Positions 6,575 through 13,848 of a DNA stretch of 16,215 bases are shown here, piece by piece (positions within the stretch are counted from its first letter, which is position 1; each line of letters starts with the position of its first letter). Origin of the DNA: Methylacidiphilaceae bacterium UBA1321 (GTDB lineage Bacteria; Verrucomicrobiota; Verrucomicrobiia; Methylacidiphilales; UBA1321); assembly GCA_002306945.1 (NCBI GenBank), contig DBTH01000166.1:1-16215 (forward strand), in the 5' to 3' direction. Position numbers and translations under genes: made by a program. The notes under the pieces were generated by a model. That model was not told the DNA's origin. It worked only from the letters and a program-made list of their open reading frames with translations, and made no database searches.

Positions 6575-9070
6575 ATGGTACGAATATTGGCGGCTCTGGT
6601 TTTATTGATTTCAAATACGATGGCTTGGAGTGCGACACCACAGAAGGGGGAATTCACGATGGAGTTCACATTTGTCGACGGTTCACACAGCGATGCGCCG
6701 GTGGCCGGAGCAACAGTCAAGGTCAAGGGGACGGACATCGATCTCAAATTGACGACCGACGCGGCGGGAAAAACGTTGATTGCGCTGCCCGTCAAGCGCC
6801 CCGCGTACCTGACGATTCGCGCCAGCAAGGACGGTTACGTGCCACGGCGGGTCGATTGGGATCTGGATCAACCGGATTTCAATCTGCCGGAGCGCTACAC
6901 GCTCAAAACCGAGAAAGGCCGGCGCATTGGCGGCGTGGTGAAGAATGCAGAAGGCAAGCCCGTTGCCGATGCCAAAGTGGTTTTGATTATTCGCGGCTCG
7001 TCGATGGGCGGCAGGAGCGAACAGGTCTTCAATGACATCTGGGAAAAGCGCGTCGAGACCGATACGAAAGGGCACTGGCATTACGACGAAGCGCCGTCCG
7101 ATTTGCGCCTGCTGTCAGTCACGGTGGTTCACCCGGATTATGTGAGCTATGAGCGTATCGCTTCCCGGCCTCAGCCCGATGATTTTCTTAAGGAAAATGC
7201 GACCTTGATCGTGCGCCATGGCGTGCCGTGCGAAGGCGTAGTGACGGACGAAGCTGGCAAACCGGTGGCCGGTGCGGAGGTGATTTACGGCGAAGGCGGC
7301 TCTGATTCCTGTACGGTGCCTTCGGTGAAGACCGATGAGAAAGGCAATTTTCGGTTCGGCGCTCTATCGTTGGAACGGAGAATGCAAGGCCCGATCCTGA
7401 CCGTATTCGCAAAAGGCTACGCGCCCGAGATGATCGAATTGCCCGCGGCGGCTCCCAGGGAGGGCGCATTGAAATTCCCGGTGGCGTTGAAGTCAGGCGG
7501 AACGGTGAAATTGCGTGTGGTCGATAGAAAGGGCAAGCCGCTGGAAGGCGTTTCACTTTGTCCGGACTATTGGCGCAAGCACCAGCCATTCAACAGTCGT
7601 TTCCAATCGGACAAGGACGGTCTCATTGTCTGGGAGCACGCGCCGCAGGATGCGGTGACTTGCGACATCATCGGCAAGGACATTCAGCGCAAGACCGTGA
7701 TTGTGAAACCGCAATCCGCCATGCAGACGTTGACGTTACTGCGTCCAACGGTGGCGCATGGCCGCGTGATCGACGCGCAGACGCGCCAGCCGATTCTCAA
7801 CTATAAACTCATTGCGGGCACCTATTTTGCCCAACACGATCCCGGTTGGAGCGATTGGGCTCGCGGCTCGGCGCGAGTTTTCACAACCGATTCCTATACT
7901 CACCTGTTCGATGAACCGGCCCATATCAATAGTACGTCGGGCGAGGAATTGCCGACGGAAGGCGCGCACCGTTTGCGTGTGGAGGCGGAAGGATACGCCC
8001 CGGCGGTCTCGCGGCCAATTGCGAACAGCGAGGAAAACGTTGAGATCAATTTCGAACTCAAACGCGAAGAAGCGATTCGCGGCGTGGTGAAATCCGCCGA
8101 GGGTAAGCCAGTGGTCAACGCGGAAATCATCGTCGGCGGGCTGGGCAACGCGGCCCGCGTTACCAACGGCGTCTGCTCGTACCGCGCGGAACACCTGATC
8201 GTGAAAACAAACGACAAAGGAGAATATTCACTCGGGCCGCAGGAATCGGATTTCCCCGTGGCAGTGGTGCATCCCGAGAGTGGCTACCGGCTGACGAGTG
8301 TGAAGGAATTGCGCACACATCCAGACGTCTCACTGGAACCGTGGGGACAATTACGCGTCGTTTCGACAGCGGGAACCTCATCGAAAGAACCGCCCTACTA
8401 CGTGCGCTACGCGAAAGAGGAGGATGAAAACATGCGGGGCGTTTCCACTTCGCGCATAACCTTTGAAGCAGAGCACCCGCAACACCTCCCCGAAGGAGCG
8501 CTTCTCTACCGCTGCCTGGTGCCGGGAGAGATCCGGGTGAATCAGTTTGGGTGTGCGTTGAATAATCCCAGGACGGTTGCCATAGAGAGCGGCAAGACCG
8601 CCGTGCTCGACTTCGGATCGGGACGGCGAGCCATTGTCGGACAGTTGCGGATTCTGCCGGGTTTTCCGACACAGTTGCCGGGAGCCAATCTGACCTTGCG
8701 GACGGCGTTGCCGGAACCAAAGCTCGACGCGGACCTGAGTCAGGAGGAAATGCTGAAGCACCATCAGGCCTGGTTCAAGAGCTGGTCTCAAACACCCGAG
8801 GGCAAGGCGTTGCTAGCCAAATCAGTCACCATCGATTTTAACATTGATCCCGCCGGACATTTTCGCATCGACGATGTCCCATTGGGGAAATATCGTCTGG
8901 TGGCGTTTTTCACGAACCGAAACATTTCTGGAGCGGGCGGCGCACATGAACCTCTTGGCGCCGGTGCGAAGGAGTTTGAATTGCCCGCCGGCAAAGGAGA
9001 TTTCGACCTCGGCACAATCTCCGTCCAGCGGATCGAAGACCTGCAAAAACAGACCGCTCCCGCGCCGTGA
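6575..9070 (+). CDS. Large exported protein with carboxypeptidase-regulatory-like repeats
   Basis: The 831-residue protein opens with a signal peptide (hydrophobic 4-17, likely cut near WSA, 18-20), so it is exported. No enzymatic motif is visible. Instead it carries repeated beta-sandwich modules of the carboxypeptidase regulatory-like kind, each marked by a variant of GxVxxxxGKPVxxAxV. They start at about residues 40 (APVAGATVKV), 119 (GGVVKNAEGKPVADAKV), 220 (EGVVTDEAGKPVAGAEV), 311 (VKLRVVDRKGKPLEGV), 395 (HGRVIDAQTRQPI) and 502 (RGVVKSAEGKPVVNAEI). The C-terminal third (about 590-831) has further beta-rich sequence, including GHFRIDDVPLGKYRLVAFF (761-779). There is no transmembrane anchor, TonB plug or sorting signal. 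Such proteins are common in Planctomycetes and Verrucomicrobia, usually of unknown role; cell-surface or adhesive functions have been suggested. The exact function is unknown. Confidence 0.78.
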   Translation: MVRILAALVLLISNTMAWSATPQKGEFTMEFTFVDGSHSDAPVAGATVKVKGTDIDLKLTTDAAGKTLIALPVKRPAYLTIRASKDGYVPRRVDWDLDQPDFNLPERYTLKTEKGRRIGGVVKNAEGKPVADAKVVLIIRGSSMGGRSEQVFNDIWEKRVETDTKGHWHYDEAPSDLRLLSVTVVHPDYVSYERIASRPQPDDFLKENATLIVRHGVPCEGVVTDEAGKPVAGAEVIYGEGGSDSCTVPSVKTDEKGNFRFGALSLERRMQGPILTVFAKGYAPEMIELPAAAPREGALKFPVALKSGGTVKLRVVDRKGKPLEGVSLCPDYWRKHQPFNSRFQSDKDGLIVWEHAPQDAVTCDIIGKDIQRKTVIVKPQSAMQTLTLLRPTVAHGRVIDAQTRQPILNYKLIAGTYFAQHDPGWSDWARGSARVFTTDSYTHLFDEPAHINSTSGEELPTEGAHRLRVEAEGYAPAVSRPIANSEENVEINFELKREEAIRGVVKSAEGKPVVNAEIIVGGLGNAARVTNGVCSYRAEHLIVKTNDKGEYSLGPQESDFPVAVVHPESGYRLTSVKELRTHPDVSLEPWGQLRVVSTAGTSSKEPPYYVRYAKEEDENMRGVSTSRITFEAEHPQHLPEGALLYRCLVPGEIRVNQFGCALNNPRTVAIESGKTAVLDFGSGRRAIVGQLRILPGFPTQLPGANLTLRTALPEPKLDADLSQEEMLKHHQAWFKSWSQTPEGKALLAKSVTIDFNIDPAGHFRIDDVPLGKYRLVAFFTNRNISGAGGAHEPLGAGAKEFELPAGKGDFDLGTISVQRIEDLQKQTAPAP

Positions 9071-9125
9071 GAAATCCATCGTCTTTTAATTTTGACAATT
9101 CCGTCGATTCTCGTCCGAAAGCCTT
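9071..9125 (-). repeat. Fold-back repeat copy D (diverged half unit)
   Basis: Read on the minus strand, AAGGCTTT..GACG.GAAT..ACGGAATTG, then a GGATTT..TCACG part, aligns with copy C along most of its length. Both TA steps of the core have become CG (GAATCGACGG instead of GAATTAACGG). It fills the space between the stop of the beta-sandwich gene and the convergent metallohydrolase gene. Confidence 0.6.
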
Positions 9126-9157
9126 TGAGCATTCCGCTCAGAGGCTGACGGTTTTTT
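9120..9157 (+). terminator. Hairpin and T run after the beta-sandwich gene
   Basis: AGCCTTTGAGC (9120-9130) pairs with GCTCAGAGGCT (9136-9146), with one G-U pair and a 5-base loop. Six T follow at 9152-9157, five bases after the stem. It could end plus-strand transcription. Its downstream arm lies inside the last codons and stop of the convergent metallohydrolase gene. Confidence 0.5.
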
Positions 9158-9914
9158 CGTCGCGCATGAGTACGACTTTGCCGCGGTACTTTTCTTCGCG
9201 GGCGAGAGCCTTGAGGAAGGCTTCCTTGTTTTGGAGATGGTCGGGGTAATGGGTGAGGAGGAGATTGCGGACGGAATGAGCAGCCAGTTCCTTGAAGAGT
9301 TCGCGTTCGGGGAAGTGGGAGAGTTCGCAGAAAAGAGCGTGAACGGGTTGCTTGAAGGCGGGGCGAAGATCCTGGGGTTTCTCGATGTCGGCGGAGTAGA
9401 CGTAACGTTGTTTGCGGTAGGTGACGGCGACGCCGTAGCAGTCGAAGCTGGTGCGGGGGTATTTCTTCTTGAAGAAGGAAGCGAGGTTGGCGAGGTGCCG
9501 GGTGGGGACGGCGTCGAGTTGGAAGACTCCGATTTTGACCGCGCGTCCGGGCCGTACAGGATGCCACTCGAGCGAGAAGCCGAGGAGTTCGGAGAAGAGG
9601 AGACATTTTTCGAGCGAATCGCGCAGGAAGGGAATCGTCGCCGCGGGTGCGAAGATGTGGAGTGGGGCGCTGCGGGCGCGAAGCCAGAGGGATTGGATGA
9701 GCATGCCGAACTGGCCGATGTGGTCGTTGTGGAGGTGACTGATCCAGACGGCTTCGGGAACGTCGGGGTTGAGCTTGTGCGAGAGGAGGTAGCGCGGGAC
9801 GTTGTAGCCGCAATCAAGCAGGAGGGAGCTTTCCGGAGTTTGGAGCAGAATGCCGGAGTGTCCACGCGTCGCGCTGGTATGGCCGTCGGAAGTTCCGAGA
9901 AAGGTCACTCGCAT
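9138..9914 (-). CDS. RNase Z-like metallo-beta-lactamase-fold hydrolase
   Basis: The 258-residue cytoplasmic protein has the metal-binding set of MBL-fold hydrolases: HLHNDH (His60, His62, Asp64, His65), His140 in PTRH, Asp176 in YSADI and His222 in LTHYPD. The N-terminal MRVTFLGTSDG matches the start of RNase Z and related enzymes. It is shorter than typical RNase Z (about 300 residues), and I do not see the tRNA-binding exosite insertion. A general phosphodiesterase or RNase Z paralogue is therefore as likely as a tRNA 3'-processing enzyme. I chose ATG 9914 because the family sequence begins there; an upstream TTG at 9950 would add 12 unrelated residues. No clear Shine-Dalgarno sequence is seen. 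The gene is divergent from panD. Confidence 0.82.
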   Translation of the reverse strand: MRVTFLGTSDGHTSATRGHSGILLQTPESSLLLDCGYNVPRYLLSHKLNPDVPEAVWISHLHNDHIGQFGMLIQSLWLRARSAPLHIFAPAATIPFLRDSLEKCLLFSELLGFSLEWHPVRPGRAVKIGVFQLDAVPTRHLANLASFFKKKYPRTSFDCYGVAVTYRKQRYVYSADIEKPQDLRPAFKQPVHALFCELSHFPERELFKELAAHSVRNLLLTHYPDHLQNKEAFLKALAREEKYRGKVVLMRDEKTVSL

Positions 9915-10124
9915 TGGCAAGATGATGCCGTGGCCAGAGATCGGAAGCAATCGGAAATGGCTGCGGAACAGAAGTTTTGTGGTGCCGTTATCGGGGAATT
10001 AAATGATTGCGATTATTGTGCTACAAGGGTTTGCGCGGGGCGGAATATGAGGAGGTTGCTTGACAAAAGACTTCGTGCGATCTTTGCTTAACGGTTTGTG
10101 CGGGTAAAGCCGCACGGTACGACT

Positions 10125-10487
10125 ATGCGACTTATTACTTTGTTGAAATCGAAAATTCACCGGGCGACGGTTACGGGTGCGAGCCAGCATTACGAGGGCA
10201 GCATGACCATCGACGCCAGTTTGTGTAGACTCGTGGGTCTGCGTGAATACGAGAAGATTTTGGTGGGGAATGTGGAGAACGGCGAGCGTTTTGAAACTTA
10301 CGTGATCTATGGCGCTGCCGAGAGCGGAGTGATCGAACTCAACGGAGCAACGGCGCTTCTGGGCCGCATCGGCGACAAGGTGACAATCATGAATTTCGCC
10401 CAGGTGCCGGAGAACGAAGCGGACGCGCATCATCCGCAGATCGTTTTGGTCGACGACAAGAATCGTCCCAAAACCATCAAGAAGTAA
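10125..10487 (+). CDS. panD: Aspartate 1-decarboxylase proenzyme PanD
   Basis: PanD decarboxylates L-aspartate to beta-alanine for pantothenate and CoA synthesis. The 120-residue proenzyme self-cleaves between Gly25 and Ser26 (HYEGSMTIDA), and Ser26 becomes the pyruvoyl cofactor. The active-site residues known from E. coli are present, shifted by one: Lys10 in LLKSKIHRATVT, Arg55 and Tyr59 in NGERFETYV, and the ELNGA loop (71-75). QIVLVDDKN (105-113) near the C-terminus is also typical. ATG 10125 fits the family start; a GTG at 10098 would add nine unrelated residues. A TTGACA box at 10060-10065 lacks a good -10 partner. A strong terminator follows 21 bases after the stop. The gene stands alone, with no panB or panC alongside. 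Confidence 0.96.
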   Translation: MRLITLLKSKIHRATVTGASQHYEGSMTIDASLCRLVGLREYEKILVGNVENGERFETYVIYGAAESGVIELNGATALLGRIGDKVTIMNFAQVPENEADAHHPQIVLVDDKNRPKTIKK

Positions 10488-10508
10488 ACCGGTTGGTTAT
10501 TCACTTTC

Positions 10509-10546
10509 AAAAAAAGAGGCGGGATGCAAATCCCGCCTCTTTTTTT
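10509..10546. terminator. Strong bidirectional intrinsic terminator
   Basis: A perfect stem pairs AAAAAAAGAGGCGGGAT (10509-10525) with its complement (10530-10546) around the loop GCAA. The core is GAGGCGGGAT/ATCCCGCCTC, with seven A on one side and seven T on the other. It therefore works as a hairpin plus T run on both strands. It closes panD and probably also the convergent cysD-cysNC transcript. Confidence 0.93.
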
Positions 10547-10598
10547 ACCGGTTAATCTGCCACGGCGTATTAAATAATTCTGTAGCCGCCGTGAAGTA

Positions 10599-10639
10599 CC
10601 CTCACCCTGGCCAGGGAGAAGGCCGGGTTGAGAGTGTTC
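10599..10639 (+). repeat. CCCTC..CCAGGGAGA dispersed repeat, copy 2
   Basis: It matches the block at 4754-4794 at 32 of 41 positions in the same orientation. It lies in the panD-cysNC convergent gap. An inverted repeat CACGGCG/CGCCGTG (10561-10567 and 10588-10594) sits just before it. The rest of the 10547-10694 gap holds nothing else I recognise. Confidence 0.7.
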
Positions 10640-10694
10640 CAACAGACTTACACCGTCTCCGGATGATTTCTGAATTTTTTTAAACTCAATCGTA

Positions 10695-12620
10695 TCAGAT
10701 CGATGATTCGGGATTGATCTCTTCGGCGCGGGTACTGTCTTCAGCCTGGGAGAGATTTTGGGTCAGGTCGAGCAGGCGCGTGAGGCATTCTTCCTTGGTC
10801 AGCTGGTCAGTGGGCAATTCGAGTTCCGGTTTTTGCGGCGGTTCGTACGGCGAATCGATTCCGGTAAATCCCTTGATCTCGCCCTTGCGGGCTTTCGCGT
10901 AGAGATTCTTTGGGTCGCGTTGTTCGCAAACGGCGAGCGGGGCGTTGACGAAAATTTCCGCGAACGGGATTCCGCCGTTGGAGCAGATTTCGCGCACCTT
11001 GTCGCGATCTTTGGCAAAGGGAGAAATGAGGGCGGTGATGACGATGAGGCCGGAGTCGGCGAGGAGCTTGGCGGCTTCACCGGCGCGGCGGATGTTCTCG
11101 GTGCGGTCTTCGTCGGAGAACCCGAGATTGGCGCAGAGCCCGTGGCGGAGATTGTCACCGTCGAGGACGAAGGCGGCGTGGCCGCGCTTGAAGAGGCTGG
11201 CTTCGAGGGCGGTGGAGAGTGTCGATTTGCCGGAACCGGAAAGACCGGTCAGCCAGATCACGGCACCGCGGTGGATGAAGTAGCCGATGCGGTCTTCGCT
11301 GGTGACTTCGCTGATGTTCCAGGAGAGATTCTCGCTCTTGACGGCATCGGATTTCACGTCGCTGTAGACGGCGTTGTGGATGATGCCACCGCCGCCGATG
11401 CGGCTGCCCTGAATGAGAACGAAGCGGCCCGTTTCGGTGATGACGTTGTGGTTGTCGAAAGCCAACGGACGACGGGTGCGCAGGACGATTTCAGCGGCCT
11501 CGTTCTTGACGATTTCACTGCGTGCTTCGGTGGCGGAGTTGAGAGTAGAGGAGTCGATGACGCGGTTGATTTTGACGAGTCGCGCTTCGACCGACTGGGT
11601 GCCGAGCTTGAGGGTGTGGGTGGATTCAAGGCGGAGCGGTTCATCGCTGAGCCAGAAGAGGCGGGCGTTGATCTCGCGACCTTCGACGGGAGTGTCTTTC
11701 GTGTGGGAAGCGATCTGTCCGCGCTCAACGAAGATTTGTTCGGTAAGCGTGAGAGCCACGGAGCGACCGGCGCTGGATTGAGTGACCGGAGACGCTGCGC
11801 TCCACGCCTCGATCGATTTGACCTTGCTGCGCTTGCGGTCGGGCCAGAAGATGAGTTCGTCGCCGACAGACAGCGTGCCCGCCTCGATGCGTCCGGCGAT
11901 GATGCGGCGTTCATCGAAACGGTAGATGTCCTGCACGGTCAGGCGCAGGGGAAGATTGTCGCGCGAAGGCGGGAGGGAAAAGCTGTCGAGCGCATTGAGA
12001 ATGGTGGGTTCGTGATTCCACGGCATTTCGACGCTGGGCTTGATAATATTGTGACCGTGCTTGGCGGAGATGGGGATGAAGTGCGAGGGATGAACGCCAA
12101 GGGGCCTGAGGAATTCGGTGTATTCCTTGCGGATGGCCTCGAATTTCTCCTCGGAGAATCCGATGAGATCCATCTTGTTGACGGCGACGATGACCTGCTT
12201 CACGCCGAGCAGGGAAAGGAGGTAGCCGTGGCGGCGGGATTGTTCCTGGACGCCTTCGTGTGCGTCAATGAGCAGGATGGCGGCGTCGGCGCTGGCGGCG
12301 CCGGTAATCATGTTCTTGAGGAATTCCTTGTGGCCGGGCGCGTCGATGATGACGTAGTTGCGGCGGGCGGTGCGGAAATGAATCTGCGTGGTGTCGATGG
12401 TGATGTTCTGTTCCTGTTCCTCCAGGAGCGCATCGAGGAGGAAGGCGTATTCGAACTCCATGCCTTCGGCTTCGCAGGCTTTGCGAATACTCTCGACCTT
12501 GCCGTCGGGCAGCGAATTGGTGTCGTAAAACAAGCGGCCGATGAGCGTGGATTTGCCGTGGTCAACGTGGCCGACGATGACGATTTTCAGACGTTGGTTT
12601 TCGAGTTCGGTACTGGACAT
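10695..12620 (-). CDS. cysNC: Fused sulfate adenylyltransferase large subunit / APS kinase CysNC
   Basis: This bifunctional enzyme has 641 residues. The N-terminal CysN part (about 1-435) is a translation-factor-like GTPase that drives ATP sulfurylase with CysD: P-loop GHVDHGKST (17-25), DTTQIHF (76-82), DAPGHKEF (93-100) and NKMD (148-151), then two beta-barrel domains. The C-terminal CysC part (about 445-641) phosphorylates APS to PAPS. It has P-loop GLSGSGKST (459-467), LDGDNLRHGL (486-495) and Ser533 in ALISPF, the serine phosphorylated in E. coli CysC. The CysC lobe is intact. It forms an operon with cysD, 84 bases upstream. No Shine-Dalgarno sequence is seen before ATG 12620. The product PAPS may feed sulfate reduction or sulfation; no cysH is in the window to decide. 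Confidence 0.97.
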   Translation of the reverse strand: MSSTELENQRLKIVIVGHVDHGKSTLIGRLFYDTNSLPDGKVESIRKACEAEGMEFEYAFLLDALLEEQEQNITIDTTQIHFRTARRNYVIIDAPGHKEFLKNMITGAASADAAILLIDAHEGVQEQSRRHGYLLSLLGVKQVIVAVNKMDLIGFSEEKFEAIRKEYTEFLRPLGVHPSHFIPISAKHGHNIIKPSVEMPWNHEPTILNALDSFSLPPSRDNLPLRLTVQDIYRFDERRIIAGRIEAGTLSVGDELIFWPDRKRSKVKSIEAWSAASPVTQSSAGRSVALTLTEQIFVERGQIASHTKDTPVEGREINARLFWLSDEPLRLESTHTLKLGTQSVEARLVKINRVIDSSTLNSATEARSEIVKNEAAEIVLRTRRPLAFDNHNVITETGRFVLIQGSRIGGGGIIHNAVYSDVKSDAVKSENLSWNISEVTSEDRIGYFIHRGAVIWLTGLSGSGKSTLSTALEASLFKRGHAAFVLDGDNLRHGLCANLGFSDEDRTENIRRAGEAAKLLADSGLIVITALISPFAKDRDKVREICSNGGIPFAEIFVNAPLAVCEQRDPKNLYAKARKGEIKGFTGIDSPYEPPQKPELELPTDQLTKEECLTRLLDLTQNLSQAEDSTRAEEINPESSI

Positions 12621-12686
12621 GAGGAAGAGTGGTTGCTGTTTAGTTGTTAGTAACGCTTACAGATCGGGCGTCAGCGTCGCGTGGGT

Positions 12687-12704
12687 CCAGGGCGGTAGCC
12701 CTGG
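12687..12704. repeat. REP-like hairpin between cysD and cysNC
   Basis: CCAGGGC-GGTA-GCCCTGG is a perfect 7-base stem with a 4-base loop directly abutting the cysD stop codon. There is no T run, so it is not a standard terminator. Position and form fit a REP-type palindrome that may protect cysD mRNA or lower cysNC expression relative to cysD. The remaining bases up to the cysNC start hold nothing recognisable. Confidence 0.7.
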
Positions 12705-13538
12705 TTACATGAATCCCTTGGCGCGGAGTTTCTGCATGGCGTTGCGTTCGTAATGATCCTGGGCGCGGCCGGCACGTTCCGAAGTGTGAGTGGTCTTCAA
12801 CTCCTCAATGATCGCCTCAATAGTCGTAGCGTTGCTGACGACCGCTTTGGTGATCGGCCAGCAGCCGAGTGAACGGTAGCGGTACATCTTGCCGTCCTTG
12901 CCGGGGCGGGCGAAATACATCTTCGGAATGGGGATTTGCTCGCGCTGGATGTAGTACCAGATATCGATCTCCGTCCAGTCGAGGAGCGGTTGAACGCGGA
13001 CATGTTCGCCGGGTTTGACGGCGGTGGTGAACTGGTTCCAGAATTCCGGCGGCTGATCCTTGTAGTCCCACTCGAAGTCGACATTGCGTGGTGAAAAGTA
13101 ACGTTCCTTGGCGCGGGTGGAATCCTCATCGCGGCGGATGCCGGTGATAAGGGCGTTCCACTTGTACTGGGCCATCACCTGCTGGAGCGCGACGGTCTTG
13201 AGTTCGTGCGTGACGGTGACGGGGTCGTAGTTCTCGTAACCGACGCCGCGGGCGCGGGCTTCCTCGTTGATTTTAACAATCAAATCGAGGTCGTAATGCT
13301 TCACCGCCCAATCGCGATATTCGAGCATTTCGGGGAACTCGTAGGTGGTGTCGATATGGAGGACAGGGAAAGGAATCTTGCCGCAAAAGGCTTTCTTGGC
13401 CAACCAGATCAGGACGTTGGAGTCCTTGCCCATCGACCAAGGCATCGCGACTTTCGAGAAGGAATGAAAGGCTTCGCGAAAAATGTAGATCGATTGCGAC
13501 TCTAATTTATCAAGGTGCGTCATAAAGTTGATAGACAT
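12705..13538 (-). CDS. cysD: Sulfate adenylyltransferase subunit 2 CysD
   Basis: CysD is the catalytic half of ATP sulfurylase. It forms APS and pyrophosphate from ATP and sulfate, coupled to GTP hydrolysis by CysN. It belongs to the PP-loop ATP pyrophosphatase group; the PP motif reads SMGKDSNVLIWLAKKAF. Other family marks follow: FPVLHIDTTYEFPEM, ALITGIRRDEDSTRAKERYFSPR, VQPLLDWTEIDIWYYI and YRSLGCWPITKAV. The 277-residue length from ATG 13538 is slightly below the E. coli protein (about 300). The frame is open up to a TTG at 13562, but that extension looks unlike the family. A second ATG at 13523 begins MTHLDKLESQSIYI, where most homologues start, so the true start is 13538 or 13523. It is first in the cysD-cysNC operon. 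Confidence 0.96.
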   Translation of the reverse strand: MSINFMTHLDKLESQSIYIFREAFHSFSKVAMPWSMGKDSNVLIWLAKKAFCGKIPFPVLHIDTTYEFPEMLEYRDWAVKHYDLDLIVKINEEARARGVGYENYDPVTVTHELKTVALQQVMAQYKWNALITGIRRDEDSTRAKERYFSPRNVDFEWDYKDQPPEFWNQFTTAVKPGEHVRVQPLLDWTEIDIWYYIQREQIPIPKMYFARPGKDGKMYRYRSLGCWPITKAVVSNATTIEAIIEELKTTHTSERAGRAQDHYERNAMQKLRAKGFM

Positions 13539-13562
13539 ACTTTGTTTTCTGAACTGCCGCAA

Positions 13563-13796
13563 CGGGAATTCGACTCAAACCCGAAAAATAACCATAGTGA
13601 CTTTGTCGACATACCTATCGAAAATTTGTAGTCTGATTTTCATTTTCTCTTTCATCTTCGCTAGCCGATCTGACTCGAAATCAAAGAGTTTGGATGAGTG
13701 AATGAATGGAGATACAAGAATTTGAGGGCGGAAATTTTGTAATTGGGCTACATAAATCCGCGCGATCTGCCGTCTACCTATCGGAGGGTGAAAAAG
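13563..13796. other. AT-rich divergent regulatory region between cysD and mcsB
   Basis: I see no convincing gene here; an 85-codon minus-strand frame (13575-13832) has no recognisable features. A perfect 8-base palindrome TGTCGACA (13604-13611) is followed at once by TACCTATCG (13612-13620), and the same 9 bases recur at 13775-13783 just before the sigma-54 promoter. These could be activator sites for mcsB or sites for cysD control. The evidence is only positional. Confidence 0.35.
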
Positions 13797-13812
13797 TGGC
13801 ACTTCCCTTGCT
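13797..13812 (+). promoter_or_regulatory. Sigma-54 (RpoN) type -24/-12 promoter for mcsB-clpC
   Basis: TGGCAC-TTCCC-TTGCT matches the consensus TGGCACG-N4-TTGCA/T at every fixed position except the seventh (T for G). GG (13798-13799) and GC (13810-13811) are exactly 10 bases apart. Transcription would start near 13823, about 26 bases before the mcsB GTG. By simple base counting, fewer than 0.1 such matches are expected in a window this size. It implies control by RpoN plus an enhancer-binding activator not encoded here. Confidence 0.7.
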
Positions 13813-13848
13813 TGCTTTTTCTCTATAACCACCGTACTTTAGGGCCTA

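Noticed and set aside
9231..10091. 286-codon plus-strand frame opposite the metallohydrolase
   Set aside because: Full overlap with a gene whose metal-binding residues are complete. The sequence is Glu/Gly/Val-rich shadow, and it would run into the panD leader.
10047..10091. Fourteen-codon ATG frame before panD, possible upstream peptide
   Set aside because: No Shine-Dalgarno sequence at the right distance, no attenuation-like codons, and no link to panD translation.
10758..12650. 630-codon open frame on the plus strand
   Set aside because: It is antisense to cysNC, whose motifs are all intact. The translation is Gly/Val/Glu/Asp-rich, low in complexity and without family motifs.
13796..13828. 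Ten-codon GTG mini-frame after GGAGGG (13783-13788), a possible leader peptide
   Set aside because: The ribosome-like spacing is good, but the frame covers the sigma-54 -24/-12 site and would lie upstream of the predicted transcript start.
13575..13832. 85-codon minus-strand frame in the cysD/mcsB gap
   Set aside because: No ribosome site, no family features, and it covers the sigma-54 promoter and other regulatory-looking sequence.
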